From contig NZ_CP012677.1 of assembly GCF_001294625.1 (NCBI RefSeq), positions 1,860,001 to 1,924,000 of the forward strand: a stretch of 64,000 bases of DNA, written 5' to 3'. Position numbers and translations under genes: made by a program. The notes beneath the pieces are model-generated. The model saw only the letters and a list, made by a program, of their open reading frames with translations. It was not told the origin of the DNA and made no database searches. Below, piece after piece: positions 26,951-37,046 of this stretch (the first letter of the stretch is position 1; every line of letters starts with the position of its first letter). This DNA comes from Arthrobacter alpinus (GTDB taxonomy: Bacteria > Actinomycetota > Actinomycetes > Actinomycetales > Micrococcaceae).

Positions 26951-28950
26951 CTAACTGCGGTGGTGCGCTGATGGCGTCACGTCGTCGCTTTCGGTATCCG
27001 CTACCTTGGACAAGATTGATGGCAACCAGATTGCCTCTCCAATGTCGTAACTGAATGCTGGAACCAGCAAAGAGCGCACTTACGGTGTCCAGCAAGACTC
27101 CGAAGGCCACGATGAAGGCGATTTGAGCCCGGAACAGGATCGGAATCGCCCCCAGTGCGCAGAAAGTGACAGCCAAGACCAGCCCGGCGGAGGTGACGAC
27201 CCCGCCTGTGATCACCACTCCGCGGATGATCCCTTCTCGTGTGCCAAGTTTGACGGATTCTTCACGCGCACGGGTCATCAGGACGATGGTCTAGTCAACA
27301 CGCAGAGCCACCGGGAAGATGAACTCGAACAGTGGAACGGCCGTGTCGGCGCCGGGGAAGTCGAAGACATGGTTAAAGAAGAAGGCCGCCCCCCAGCGCC
27401 GTGCCGAAGGAGAGCACTGTGTTCAATATCAGCAGGACCGGGGCCAGGACAGAACCCAACAGCATCATCAGGATCAGCAGAATCACCACGAGCACTCCGG
27501 GGATGATCAGATTGCGGTCATGGATCGAGGCGTCGTTGGTGTCAGTGGCCGTTGCCACGCCTCCGCCCACCGTGGTTTCGGGAACGGCAGCGCCGGCGGC
27601 GCCCCTCGCCTCAGTCCGGCAGTTGTCACCGTGGCGGCTCCGCCGGGTGCCCAGGCAGAGAGCACGGAAACGGATTCAATGCCGTCCAGTGCCAGCATCA
27701 CATCGGCAGCCTTATGAAGTCCAGAGTTCGGGACCACCACCAGCACGGGGCTGCCGGTGCCTCCAGGGAAGTGTTCGCCAAGAACGGCTTGGCCATCACG
27801 TGCATCGGAGGCGCCCAACACCAAATCCGATTGCGGTACGCCGCTGGCATTGAGCGTGGCGGCACCAAAAGCTCCCACCAGCAGGACAGTCGTGGTGTCC
27901 ATCCAAATCAGCCGCGGGCGGCGCTTGATGATCCTGGCGAGCTTGGCCCAGACGCCGGTGGCTTGTACTCCGTGTTCTGCGGCCACCACCTCCGGCTCGA
28001 ATTTTGGCCGTCGCGGCCAGAAGGCGTTCCGACCGAAGGCGCACAACGGTGCCGGCAATAGGCACAGTACCGAGCGCATGGCGAAGACAATGCCGATCGC
28101 GGCAACGGATCCCAGCGAACTATTGGATTTCAAATCGCCGAGCAACAAACACAACAGACCGGCGATCGCGGTTCCATCGGAAGCTGCAATGGGTTCGGCG
28201 GATTTGCGGATGGCCGCCATGCTGGCAGCCCATTTGCCCGTGCTGACCCGCAGCTCTTCCCGGTACCGGGCCACATAGAGCAGCGAGTAGTCGGTGGCCG
28301 CACCGATAACCAGAATGAACAAGATGCCCTGGGTTTGCTCGCTCAAGATCAGGATTCCGGCTTTTGCCAGCCACCACACACTCAGCAGCGCTACGCACAA
28401 GGCGAAGAGGCTGGTGGCGAGCACGGCCACGGGCAGCAGCCGCGAGCGGTAGACAAGGACCTGTCAGGGGCGCCGCCTGCAGGGGCGTGCCAAAGGTGGT
28501 GGCTGCCTCACCGATGTCTGCATCGGCTTGGATCGGCACAAATGACTGCACCGCCTTGCCATCCTTTGAAGGAATGCCCGGGAAAACCTCTGCAGCAACC
28601 CCAGGGATGGAGATCAGGGCTGCGATCTCCTTGGAAATTGAGGCGAGCTGGGTCTCGTTCAGGGTTCTGTTGCTGGAGAAGACCACAACTGCGGGGATTT
28701 CATCGGAGTTACGGAACTCGCCTTGCAACTTTTGCACTTGAGTTGCATCAGCAGAAGAGGGAAAGTATGCGGTGGGGTCATTGGATGAAGCCTCGCTGAC
28801 CTTGCCAAAATATGGTCCACCAATTGACCCGCCGGCTAGCCAGATGATGATGATCAGCGCTGGTAGCAGGTTCCTCAGCCTTTTCCTGGTGCTTATGGGC
28901 GCTTTGTCTTGGCGGGCTCCACCGCTGCTCAACTCCACGGCTCTATTCAT
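26951..28950 (-). pseudogene. MMPL family transporter, multiply frameshifted
   Basis: The N-terminus at 28950 reads through RKRLRNLLPALIIIIWLAGGSIGGPYFGKV and a periplasmic loop. After a shift near 28450 come PVAVLATSLFALCVALLSVWWLAKAGI and ILFILVIGAATDYSLLYVARYREEL, the RND/MMPL signature. Further shifts follow near 27560, 27370, 27290 and 27090, with the second repeat (IIPGVLVVILLILMMLLGSVLAPVLL, LMTRAREE) still visible. At least four lesions make it non-functional. In Corynebacterium the carotenoid operon contains an MMPL gene, which fits this neighbourhood. Confidence 0.85.
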
Positions 28951-28990
28951 GGGCTGATCTCCGGTAGCCGCATAATTTTAAGCTAGCCTA

Positions 28991-29012
28991 GCAAGCTAAT
29001 AACCTAGCTTGC
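28991..29012. promoter_or_regulatory. MarR-type operator between MMPL and marR genes
   Basis: Perfect inverted repeat GCAAGCTA-ATAACC-TAGCTTGC in the 107-bp divergent gap. The half-site TAGCTTGC recurs upstream of the other MarR gene (32955-32962). Position and symmetry suit autoregulation by the MarR protein encoded from 29058. Confidence 0.6.
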
Positions 29013-29057
29013 AAGATGTTTGGTTCTTTATATTAGTGGGAGGATAGAATTATCAAC

Positions 29058-29642
29058 ATGGTAGGTATCCAGGGCAACCCTCCACCATTGCCGTCCAACG
29101 TCTATGACTTCAACGACGCCGACCCGAAGAGTCAACTAATAGACCGCTCGGCGATGTCCACCGAAGACGTGGTGCACATCGGTGCGCTCATGGCTGCGCT
29201 GGGCAGGCTGCGCACCGCGGAGAAGCAGCTCTCGGATGCGTCGCTGAAATACATGAAGTTGAACCAGTCGGACATGCGGGCCCTGCACTACTTGATCGTC
29301 ACGGCCAACACCGACGCAATTGCCACACCCGGAGCCATTGCCCGCCACCTGAAAATTTCGACGGCGTCCACCACCAAGCTGCTGGATAGGCTCGAACACG
29401 CAGGTCATATCACTCGCTCTGCCCACCCCAGCGATCGTCGCGCCTTAGCCATTACTATCACGGCCAAGACCCGCCAGTCGGCCATGGATACCGTGGGTCG
29501 CCAGCAGGCCAAGCGTTTCCATGCAGCAGCCCGGCTCAGCGCCGCAGAGCGCGATGTGGTCATCCGCTTCCTGGACGACATGACACAAGAAATCACGCTT
29601 ACGGATGAAGCCTGGGCCCAGCCCGCAGCCTCATCCGAATAG
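29058..29642 (+). CDS. MarR family transcriptional regulator
   Basis: 194 residues with a 40-residue N-terminal extension. The winged helix covers LNQSDMRALHYLIVTANTDAIATPGAIARHLKISTASTTKLLDRLEHAGHITRSAHPSDRRALAI (about 71-133). The C-terminal dimerisation helix follows (LSAAERDVVIRFLDDMTQEI). It is divergent from the MMPL pseudogene across the palindrome at 28991-29012, with GGGAGG 13 bases before the ATG. Probably a repressor of the neighbouring stress genes. Confidence 0.88.
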   Translation: MVGIQGNPPPLPSNVYDFNDADPKSQLIDRSAMSTEDVVHIGALMAALGRLRTAEKQLSDASLKYMKLNQSDMRALHYLIVTANTDAIATPGAIARHLKISTASTTKLLDRLEHAGHITRSAHPSDRRALAITITAKTRQSAMDTVGRQQAKRFHAAARLSAAERDVVIRFLDDMTQEITLTDEAWAQPAASSE

Positions 29643-29751
29643 CCTGCCGTCTCTGAAAGGACACGGAAAGCGGTGGCCCAGTCCTCGGGCCCATGGTAAC
29701 TCGTTGCCGAGATTCTGGGAGATCCGAACCAATGAGGTGAGAGCTACCGGT

Positions 29752-29841
29752 CGCCCACGGACTGTCATTCGTGGATCGAGGATATGCTCGGGTAACGGCA
29801 CGAAATACTCTGAGAATTCCTTACCGAAGAAGGAAAATACC
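29752..29841 (+). promoter_or_regulatory. upstream block conserved with the second FAD oxidoreductase copy
   Basis: Nearly identical in order and spacing to 38779-38866: (T/C)CACGGACT-TCATT, GTGGATCGAGG, GGTA, GGCACGAAATA, AATTCC, ACCGAAGAAGGAAA. The last part is the ribosome site. GGATCGAGG followed about 14 bases later by GGTA could be an alternative-sigma promoter; this is a guess. Confidence 0.5.
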
Positions 29842-31482
29842 TTGAACGTAATTGTGATTGTCGCGGGGCTGGCCGGGTTGCGGGACGCAGGGCTGGCCGC
29901 CGAACAAGGGCATGACGTCACGATCCGGGAAGCCTCCGCAAAGGGTTGGTGGCCGCGTCGACACGGAGCAGATTGACGGCCTTCGGTGCGACCGGGGATT
30001 TCAGCTGATTAATCCCTGCTACCCGGACGCTCGGCGGGCACTTGATTTGAATAATCTTGATCTACATGCGTCGGGACGCGGTGTCGCGGTTCGGAATGAG
30101 CGTGGCGTTCAGGTATTGGCGGATCCTTTTCCGCCATCCCTCATACATCAGAGGGCTGTTCGGCGGTACCGTGAAAATCACCGGCGTTCCTGCACTGCTA
30201 CGCTGGCACGGCGTTGCCCGCGCCGAGTCGCTGACACTGCACCAAATCATCGAGGGCGCTGGTTTCTAGGGTCCTCTGCGCAAAGTCATCAAGCAGTTCT
30301 CCTCTAGTGTGGTGGCAGACCGGGATCTCAGAACCGTAGCCTCCTCGGCTCGAACATTGGCTTGGTATATCGCCAAGGGAATCCCATCCTTGCCGTCGCA
30401 AGGAATGTCGGCAGTGGCACATGAGTTGGCCGGACCCGTCTGGGACCACATCCGATTCTCAACGACCGCAAAATCCCGCATCAGCCAGAACGCCCAAGTG
30501 ACAGTAGTCTGCGCCTTGGGCGAAGAGCTGACAGCTGACAGCGGACAGCGTGGTAGTGGCCGCCGGCCCACAAGTTAGCGCCCGCCTCACTGGGCAGCCA
30601 GAGCCAGCCATGAATTCCTTGACCACGTGGTGGTTCGATGCTCCCCATCGTCCCAGCGCCTTGCCTTTTCTCTACCTTGATGCCGGGGAAGATTCCCGGT
30701 TGATCCATACGTTGGTGATCTCCAATGTGTGCCCGTCCTACGCCCCCCATCGGACACCATCTGGTGCAAGCAACTGCGGTAGGTGCGCACGGATTAGATG
30801 ATGGCGAAGCCATGGCCCAAGCAGCCTACATTATGGGCATTCATGACCCCACCTGGAGATTGTTGGTGCGCCACGACATTCCCGCTGCACTACCCGCCGT
30901 CGTGCCTGGGGGACGTCCGCTGACCCGTGGGATCGCCGGAGTGACAATAGCCGGTGACACTGCGGAATCTTCAATCCAGGGCGCATTGGCCATTGGTGTT
31001 GCAGCAGCGCACGCACTTGGTGACGCACCAGGAACGGCCATTGCGCGTGGGCCCCTGAGCGACACGTTCACCGTACAGATTCGCTGTGCCGGCAACGCTA
31101 CGGACGTACGGGACAAGCTGACCGATCTGGATGGCCACACCAGAGCCATCCTCCTCACCATAGTGACGCCGGCGCGAAGCCGGATGCGCGATGGCCTGGA
31201 ATTTGTCGGGCTCACGTCCTTGGGACCCATCAGATTCCCAGACCGCATGCTGGTCAGCCGCGCCGAAGTCCCCAGTGCAGGCAATCCGGGACTTCTAAGA
31301 GTGTCGAAATTTGGCCCGGTGTCAGGCGAGGTCGAGGCCAAGGTCGAGCAGCATGGCTCCGAGGTTTTGGTCCTCTGGCTCCAGAGCCTCCGGACGGCGG
31401 GGCTGCCACGCTGGCTCAGGCCCCTGGGAGCTGTTGTGGCACGGGCAGCCTAGGCATTGGACTACGCAACCTGCTGACTTGA
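29842..31482 (+). pseudogene. FAD oxidoreductase-SRPBCC fusion, dead paralog
   Basis: Aligns over its whole length with the intact gene at 38867 but carries a frameshift near 29940, another near 30130, a TAG after IIEGAGF (30267-30269), shifts near 30540 and 30750, and a final one near 31452. TTG start at 29842. The FAD motif itself is altered (VIVAGLAGLRDAG instead of VIGAGLAGLRAAG). The C-terminal SRPBCC-like part is the best kept. It was presumably made redundant by the second copy. Confidence 0.9.
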
Positions 31483-31674
31483 GACTCGCTTTGTCGGGAT
31501 CTATCGCGAGGGTGCCGGCATTGGCGCGGTTGGCAGAACAACCCACTGCAACCAGCCATCACGCCTGGATCCGCCGGTCAGCGCGGAGAATCTCCACTTT
31601 GCGCTGACTGGGATGAGGTTCTTCTGAGGTTGCCGACCTCCGGATCGGCGGCGCCAGCTAAGGCTCCTTCAACC

Positions 31675-31990
31675 TCATGACTCCCGCGTCCAGTATCCGG
31701 CGCCCGGTGGACCAGCTATCGCGCTTCTGCATAGCCCATGTGGGTGCCGGACAGCGAAGGTCGCAGCCATGGTGGCGGTTGTGGCTATTTTGTCCAACAC
31801 GTCCAGCGCCAGACCATTGGGTGAGCTGGCGAGTAGACCCAAGATCGAGCCTGCCCGTAAGATTCGCCGGCACCAACAGTGTCTGAGACGACGAATCCCG
31901 CTGAGGGGACGGTCAACAGGGTTTCCGGTGCCGCGAACGGCGATCCCTGCTTGGGGTGCAGTCTTAGTGCTTGGAATCCGCGGTGCCGAT
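31675..31990 (-). pseudogene. PfkB-type carbohydrate kinase C-terminal remnant
   Basis: On the minus strand, SPFAAPETLLTVPSAGFVVSDTVGAGESYGQ contains the PfkB signature DTVGAGDS with Glu for Asp at the catalytic-base position. After a frameshift GLLASSPNGLALDVLDKIATTATMAATFAV resembles the C-terminal helices of fructokinases. The N-terminal half is absent. Confidence 0.5.
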
Positions 31991-32014
31991 GAGGGGCACC
32001 GTATGCCGTTTGGT

Positions 32015-32884
32015 CTAGAAGAGCTTCGGGAGCAGCACTGGAGTGTTCGCCTTGTAGGTCTCGTAGTCGGCTTGTCCGCCCCACTTGGATTCTGCCTTCT
32101 TTTCCAGCAATGGCACGCCACTGACCTTGGTCAGTAACAAGATGACAAAGACCGGTGAGATGAGCGCAACGTTCTGCCAGCCTTCCAGCGCTGGGAAGGC
32201 AATGATGGCCACTCCAATCCACAAGAGGATCTCGCCAAAATAGTTGGGGTGGCGGGAGAAGGACCACAGGCCTGTGGAAATGAATTTGCCCCTATTTGCC
32301 GGGTCGGCGTTGAAGCGTGATTTTTGCTGGTCAGCGATGACTTCCATGCCGAATCCCACCACCCACAGGACCAATCCGAGGACTGCGAAGCCATCAAGCG
32401 GTACCGATTTTCCTGAAGTCATGGCAACCCATGCCGCCGCTGCGGTGAAGGTGACCCACAGTCCTTGAATAGTCCAGACATTCAAGAACCGGACAAAAGA
32501 GGGCTTGAGTGCATCAAAGCGATCATCCTTACCGGCCTTGCTGATACGCCGGAACAAGAAGATGCCTAGCCGTAAGGTCCACGCCAAAACCAGGGCACCC
32601 AAAAGCAGGGATCGCGCGTCGAGCTTGGGGATTACCAGCAGGATCATCACGGTGATGGAAACATAGGTCAATGTTCCGGTGATGTCGTAAAACTTTTCGG
32701 TTTGCTTCATGAAAGAGGGAATGAAGACTATCCACTGGATCGTGATGGCTGCTGCTACGGCGAGCGTGAACGTGGGGATGGCTCCGACGAAACTACCGCC
32801 ACTGCTGCCAGCCACTGCAAGTAGTGCCCCGATCAACAAGACCAGGGGAAAGATAACTAGCGCCTTACGGTCGGACTGTTTCAT
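32015..32884 (-). CDS. DUF1295 family membrane protein (steroid 5-alpha-reductase-like)
   Basis: 289 residues from the ATG at 32884, which has GAGAGG upstream; an ATG at 32947 would add a non-hydrophobic 21 residues. Multiple membrane helices, and the conserved C-terminal signature SRFNADPANRGKFISTGLWSFSRHPNYFGEILLWIGV typical of DUF1295/isoprenylcysteine methyltransferase-like enzymes. The protein is intact. Divergent from the MarR gene at 33027; both probably share the operator region between them. Confidence 0.88.
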   Translation of the reverse strand: MKQSDRKALVIFPLVLLIGALLAVAGSSGGSFVGAIPTFTLAVAAAITIQWIVFIPSFMKQTEKFYDITGTLTYVSITVMILLVIPKLDARSLLLGALVLAWTLRLGIFLFRRISKAGKDDRFDALKPSFVRFLNVWTIQGLWVTFTAAAAWVAMTSGKSVPLDGFAVLGLVLWVVGFGMEVIADQQKSRFNADPANRGKFISTGLWSFSRHPNYFGEILLWIGVAIIAFPALEGWQNVALISPVFVILLLTKVSGVPLLEKKAESKWGGQADYETYKANTPVLLPKLF

Positions 32885-32954
32885 GGGAGGGGACCTCTCT
32901 TGACTGCAGGTTGTAAGTGCAGAAGCCATGGGTGTCTTAGTTCTCACTACACTC

Positions 32955-32982
32955 TAGCTTGCTCAAATTTGTTTGATGGTCA
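32955..32982. promoter_or_regulatory. MarR-type operator region between DUF1295 gene and marR
   Basis: TAGCTTGC (32955-32962) equals the half-site of the palindrome at 29005-29012. It is followed at once by an imperfect palindrome TCAAA-TTTG-TTTGA. The divergent starts flank it at 32884 and 33027. Confidence 0.5.
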
Positions 32983-33026
32983 AAGGTAATTGAGTATACT
33001 TGAAACCTGAGAAGGTGAGGAAAGTT

Positions 33027-33488
33027 GTGAGCGAATCATCGCGCGAGCCCGTTGCTGGAACCCTGCGGGCACTGGTTGCTCTGGTCCGGGAAAGTGAGCG
33101 GGAGATGGCACTGAGGTTAGGGCTGAATCTCACGGATTACCGGGCCTTGTGTGCCCTATCGGAATTGGGGCCGCTCACCTCCGGGCGGCTGGCCGAGGAA
33201 TTAGGCTATACCGCCGCCACCACCACAGCCATCACCAAACGCTTGGAATTACGTCGCTATGTGACCCGTCAGCGCAGCGAAACTGATAGGCGCTTGGTGA
33301 CCTTGACGGCAAGCCCGGAAGCGTCCCAGCGCATCATGGACCTGACCTTGCCTTTGGTATCTGTCCTCTCCGAACAACTCCAAGCCCTCCCTCCGGATCA
33401 AATCAGCACGGTTGTTGCTTTTCTTGATGTAACACAAGACCTCATGCGCACACATCTGCAGATACTTTCTACCAAGGACGCCACATGA
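33027..33488 (+). CDS. MarR family transcriptional regulator
   Basis: 153 residues from GTG 33027, with GGTGAGG six bases upstream; a TTG at 33000 is less likely. Winged helix: LNLTDYRALCALSELGPLTSGRLAEELGYTAATTTAITKRLELRRYVTRQRSETDRRLVTLT. The stop overlaps the acyl-CoA ligase start (ATGA, 33485-33488), which in turn overlaps the DUF2177 gene, so the three are co-translated. Confidence 0.88.
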   Translation: MSESSREPVAGTLRALVALVRESEREMALRLGLNLTDYRALCALSELGPLTSGRLAEELGYTAATTTAITKRLELRRYVTRQRSETDRRLVTLTASPEASQRIMDLTLPLVSVLSEQLQALPPDQISTVVAFLDVTQDLMRTHLQILSTKDAT

Positions 33489-35353
33489 AAGAGATCACCA
33501 CACCAGCTTTGTCCGGCGCCTGCGATTATCCCAATGCAACTGAACTGCTCATGCGGCGGTTCCACAACGCGCCAGATCACATCGCCTTTGAGGTTCGTGC
33601 CAGCCGTAGTTCCATCACAGATCCGTGGCGGAAGGTAAGCACCCATGAATTTGTCACCGAGGTCCGGGCCTTGGCTAAGGGATTGATGGCCGCTGGGTTG
33701 GAGCCCGGGGAAACCTTAGCCATCATGTCCCCCACCCGGTATGAGTGGGCACTGATGGATATGGCCGCTTGGTTTGCTTCTGCCGTGGTGGTACCCATTT
33801 ATGAGACATCAGCACTTAACCAGGTTTCGGCTATCCTTCAAGACGCCTCCGTGCGTTTTGCCGTTGCAGGCACTGCCGAACAAGCCCAATTATTGGAGGA
33901 AGGATTTACGCAGTCTGGCGTGTCCGACTGGCAACTCTGGTCCATGGACCCTGGTACGGGGCCAACCCTGACAGATCTGACCCATGGTGGCGCGCATATC
34001 ACCTTAGAAGCCCTGGAAGCCCGGCGCCTGATGGCCAGCCTAGATTCTGTGGCCACCATTGTATACACCTCCGGAACCACCGCCGCCCCCAAGGGCGCAC
34101 TCATCACACACGGAAATTTTGTGGGCCAGGTGCTCAGTGTTGCAGGCGCTTACACCGAGGTGGTCAAGGAATCCGGGAACACCATCATTTTTCTCCCCAT
34201 GGCGCATGTGCTGGCCCGCGGCCTGCAACTCATTTGCCTGGCCAACGGAATGCGCATTGCCCATCTCAGCGACACCACAGAAATAGTGCCGGCACTGGGG
34301 GTTCTGAAGCCGACATTTTTAGTTGTGGTGCCACGCGTACTGCAAAAGATCCAAGGCTCCGCTGCCGCTGCCGCCTCGAAGAAAAACCTTGGGGGCGTGT
34401 GGGCTCTGGCGCAGGCAACCGCCGTGGACTGGGGGCTTCTGGCGCAGGAGCGCGAGAGCGATCCCGGCCGCAAAGCTGGGCTCTCTCTCCGGGTCCGGCA
34501 TGCACTCTTTGACCTTTTGTTCTACGCCCGCATCCGCAAGCTCGTGGGCGGGCGCCTAGAGTACCTTCTCTCCGGAGCAGCCGCGTTGGATGCCGAACTT
34601 TCACTGTTCTTCCGGGGGCTGGGCTTGCCTGTCATCGAGGGTTACGGACTGACAGAGACCACAGCACCGTTGACGGGAAACCTGCCGCACTCCATCAAGG
34701 CCGGATCCGTTGGCGTGCCAATGCCGGGAACCACCATACGCATCTCTGAAAACGGCGAGGTGCTGGCCCGTGGCGTGGGCGTTTTTGCCGGATACAACAA
34801 CCCCGCCGATAACACGCACGCGTTCCAGGATGGTTTCTTTTGCACCGGCGATACCGGCGTCCTCGATGAGCAAGGACGACTCACACTCACCGGCCGCATC
34901 AAGGACGTCATTATCACCGCCGGAGGAAAGACCATATCGCCCACTATCTGGGAAGGCTATGTGGAAAGTGACCCCCTGATAGCGCACGCGGTCATGGTAG
35001 GCGAGGGCAAACCTTTTCTGGGCGGACTAGTTCTCTTGGATTCCGGCTCTGTCTCGGAGTGGGCGCAAAGCAAGGGTTTCACTGATCTCCAAAGCCTCAG
35101 AACCCCCGACGACGGCGGGTGCGTGGAAATCGACGACGCTCGCCTTCGCAAAGTCATCAACAAAGTGGTGAGTGCGGCCAACTCCAAGATTGCTCGCTCG
35201 GAACAGGTGCGCAAGATCGTGTTGCTAGTCGCCGACCTCAGTGAAGCCAACGGGCTAGTGACCCCCACCATGAAGCTCAAACGAAACATCTTTACCGACC
35301 GGTCACTGATTTTCATTGACAAAATTTACGCAGAGACAAGGTCCCAAGGATGA
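33485..35353 (+). CDS. AMP-dependent long-chain fatty acid-CoA ligase
   Basis: 622 residues, FadD15-type length. The AMP-binding P-loop motif is TIVYTSGTTAAPKGALITHGN (about 187-207). EGYGLTETTAPLT (about 383-395) is the adenylation core, and FCTGDTGVLDEQGRLTLTGRIKDVIITAGGKTISP the hinge and catalytic-lysine region; the final Lys lies in TPTMKLKRN. It activates a fatty or aryl acid to its CoA thioester. Intact and coupled to MarR upstream and DUF2177 downstream. Confidence 0.92.
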   Translation: MKEITTPALSGACDYPNATELLMRRFHNAPDHIAFEVRASRSSITDPWRKVSTHEFVTEVRALAKGLMAAGLEPGETLAIMSPTRYEWALMDMAAWFASAVVVPIYETSALNQVSAILQDASVRFAVAGTAEQAQLLEEGFTQSGVSDWQLWSMDPGTGPTLTDLTHGGAHITLEALEARRLMASLDSVATIVYTSGTTAAPKGALITHGNFVGQVLSVAGAYTEVVKESGNTIIFLPMAHVLARGLQLICLANGMRIAHLSDTTEIVPALGVLKPTFLVVVPRVLQKIQGSAAAAASKKNLGGVWALAQATAVDWGLLAQERESDPGRKAGLSLRVRHALFDLLFYARIRKLVGGRLEYLLSGAAALDAELSLFFRGLGLPVIEGYGLTETTAPLTGNLPHSIKAGSVGVPMPGTTIRISENGEVLARGVGVFAGYNNPADNTHAFQDGFFCTGDTGVLDEQGRLTLTGRIKDVIITAGGKTISPTIWEGYVESDPLIAHAVMVGEGKPFLGGLVLLDSGSVSEWAQSKGFTDLQSLRTPDDGGCVEIDDARLRKVINKVVSAANSKIARSEQVRKIVLLVADLSEANGLVTPTMKLKRNIFTDRSLIFIDKIYAETRSQG

Positions 35354-35790
35354 CGTCGCGCAGCAAATCCTGGCTCCTGCACTATGTTCTAGCGGCAGTG
35401 ATCTTCGCACTCATCGATGTGGTGTGGATTCTTTCGGTTGCACTGCCGCAGTACCAGCGGAACATCCCGGACCTGATGGCAGCGAAGCCTCAACTGGCCG
35501 GAGCTGGATTCTTTTACTTGATCTTCGTGGCAGGAATAGTGCACTACGGCGTCCGTCCACTCGAGCTGAAAGCCCCCCTGCGCCAACGCGTGGGCGCAGG
35601 AGCGCTCTTTGGTTTCTTCAGCTACACCACCTGGGCCATGACAGCATTTTCAATCCTGAAAGACTTTCCACTCAGTGTTGCAATCACCGATATCCTCTGG
35701 GGCACCGGCGCCTCCGCCGTGGTGGTCTGGCTAACGCTCATAGTGTCTACGGCGCTGCGAAAAAACCGCAAGCAAGAACCCCTGCTGTAA
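35350..35790 (+). CDS. DUF2177 family membrane protein
   Basis: 146 residues, four hydrophobic helices. The family pattern is clear: LLHYVLAAVIFALIDVVWI, FFYLIFVAGIVHYGVRPL, GALFGFFSYTTWAMTAFSILKDFP and ITDILWGTGASAVVVWL. Function unknown. Homologues are often found in light- or singlet-oxygen-related gene sets beside FAD amine oxidases. Start overlaps the ligase stop. Confidence 0.88.
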   Translation: MTSRSKSWLLHYVLAAVIFALIDVVWILSVALPQYQRNIPDLMAAKPQLAGAGFFYLIFVAGIVHYGVRPLELKAPLRQRVGAGALFGFFSYTTWAMTAFSILKDFPLSVAITDILWGTGASAVVVWLTLIVSTALRKNRKQEPLL

Positions 35791-36099
35791 CGAGGACCCA
35801 CTGGGTGCGGTCCCCGGCATCAACCCACCGGCTCATTCAGGGCCCAATTGCAACAATAAGTGGCACTAAAAGCTCGCTACTTCGCCGTGATGAGAATCAG
35901 TTTTGTAGGAGGTGGTGGAAACTCCCACCTAACTGCGTCCCTGGCTTGCAACGGTTGATTTTACGCACGACGACGCCGCTAGTAAAACGTAGAACCGCGG
36001 CTCGATTTTCCAGGACGCGCAAGGAGCGGTTTCCTGCGGCAACCGTGCTGGTCAAGACGTAAAAGGAATACGCGGCACGCTGAGGCGGTTATCGCTCCT
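35791..36099. other. intergenic, no gene seen
   Basis: About 310 bases. It must hold the promoter of the aldo-keto reductase gene. No operator of the GCAAGCTA type was found in it. Confidence 0.4.
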
Positions 36100-36969
36100 A
36101 TGAACCATGACAACTCACAGAATCTGGAAGTATCAACCACCATCGATCTGAAGGATCTGGGCAGGGTCCATCGTCTAGGGTTCGGTGCTATGCGCATTGT
36201 CGGAGACGGCGTCTGGGGTGAGCCTACGGATCGGGGAGCCGCGATCGCCGTCGTCCGCCGTGCAGTGGAACTCGGGGTCGACTTCATTGACACCGCTGAT
36301 TCCTATGGACCAAATATTAGCGAGGAGATCCTGGCCGAGGCGTTGCACCCGTACAAGGATGGCCTGAAAATTGCTACCAAGGTAGGGTTTACCCGCACCG
36401 GACCGGACGTGTGGGTTCCGGTGGGCCGAGCCGAATACCTCCGCCAGCAGACCGAGCTGAGCCTGCGCAAGCTCAAAGTGGATTCCCTAGATCTGCTCCA
36501 GCTGCACAGGATCGATCCCAAGGTGGATCCAGAAGAGCAATTCACTCTCCTGCGTGACCTGCAAAAAGAGGGCAAGGTCAAGGCGCTGGGCCTCTCGCAG
36601 GTGAGCGTGGCCCAGCTCGAAGAAGCCGGAAAGTACTTCACCGTCTCCACCGTGCAAAACCGCTACAACCTCACGGACCGCAGCTCCGAGGACGTCCTGA
36701 ACTATGCCGAGCAGAACGGTATCGGCTTTATCCCTTGGGCGCCGATCTCCGCCGGTGAGCTGGCACAGCCCGGCGGACCACTAGATGAGGCCGCTAAACG
36801 GCTCGGTGCCACAACATCTCAGGTCGCCCTGGCATGGCTGTTGCGCCGGTCTCCGGTCATGATGCCAATTCCCGGCACCGGATCCGTGAAACACCTCGAA
36901 GAAAATCTGGGCGCCGCCGCCGTCGTACTCGACGACGACACTTACGCCGAACTCGAAGCGGCTCGCTAA
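36100..36969 (+). CDS. aldo/keto reductase
   Basis: 289 residues, a complete AKR barrel. The catalytic tetrad is visible: D64 and Y69 in [11 protein letters not shown]94 in IATKVGF, and H136 in [27 protein letters not shown] and [16 protein letters not shown] are the C-terminal NADPH-binding blocks. NADPH-dependent carbonyl reduction is expected; the exact aldehyde is unknown. The ATG at 36100 lacks a strong site. The DJ-1/PfpI gene follows 77 bases later and may be cotranscribed. Confidence 0.92.
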   Translation: MNHDNSQNLEVSTTIDLKDLGRVHRLGFGAMRIVGDGVWGEPTDRGAAIAVVRRAVELGVDFIDTADSYGPNISEEILAEALHPYKDGLKIATKVGFTRTGPDVWVPVGRAEYLRQQTELSLRKLKVDSLDLLQLHRIDPKVDPEEQFTLLRDLQKEGKVKALGLSQVSVAQLEEAGKYFTVSTVQNRYNLTDRSSEDVLNYAEQNGIGFIPWAPISAGELAQPGGPLDEAAKRLGATTSQVALAWLLRRSPVMMPIPGTGSVKHLEENLGAAAVVLDDDTYAELEAAR

Positions 36970-37046
36970 CCGCTTTCCACCGCCGACAACAACAACGCGA
37001 GAACCCACGCTTGCCCGGAAGGGCTGGCCGAACAGGAGCAAAAACT

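Noticed and set aside
35316..36062. 248-codon plus-strand frame overlapping DUF2177
   Set aside because: It is out of frame with the DUF2177 protein, which has clear membrane helices and family motifs.
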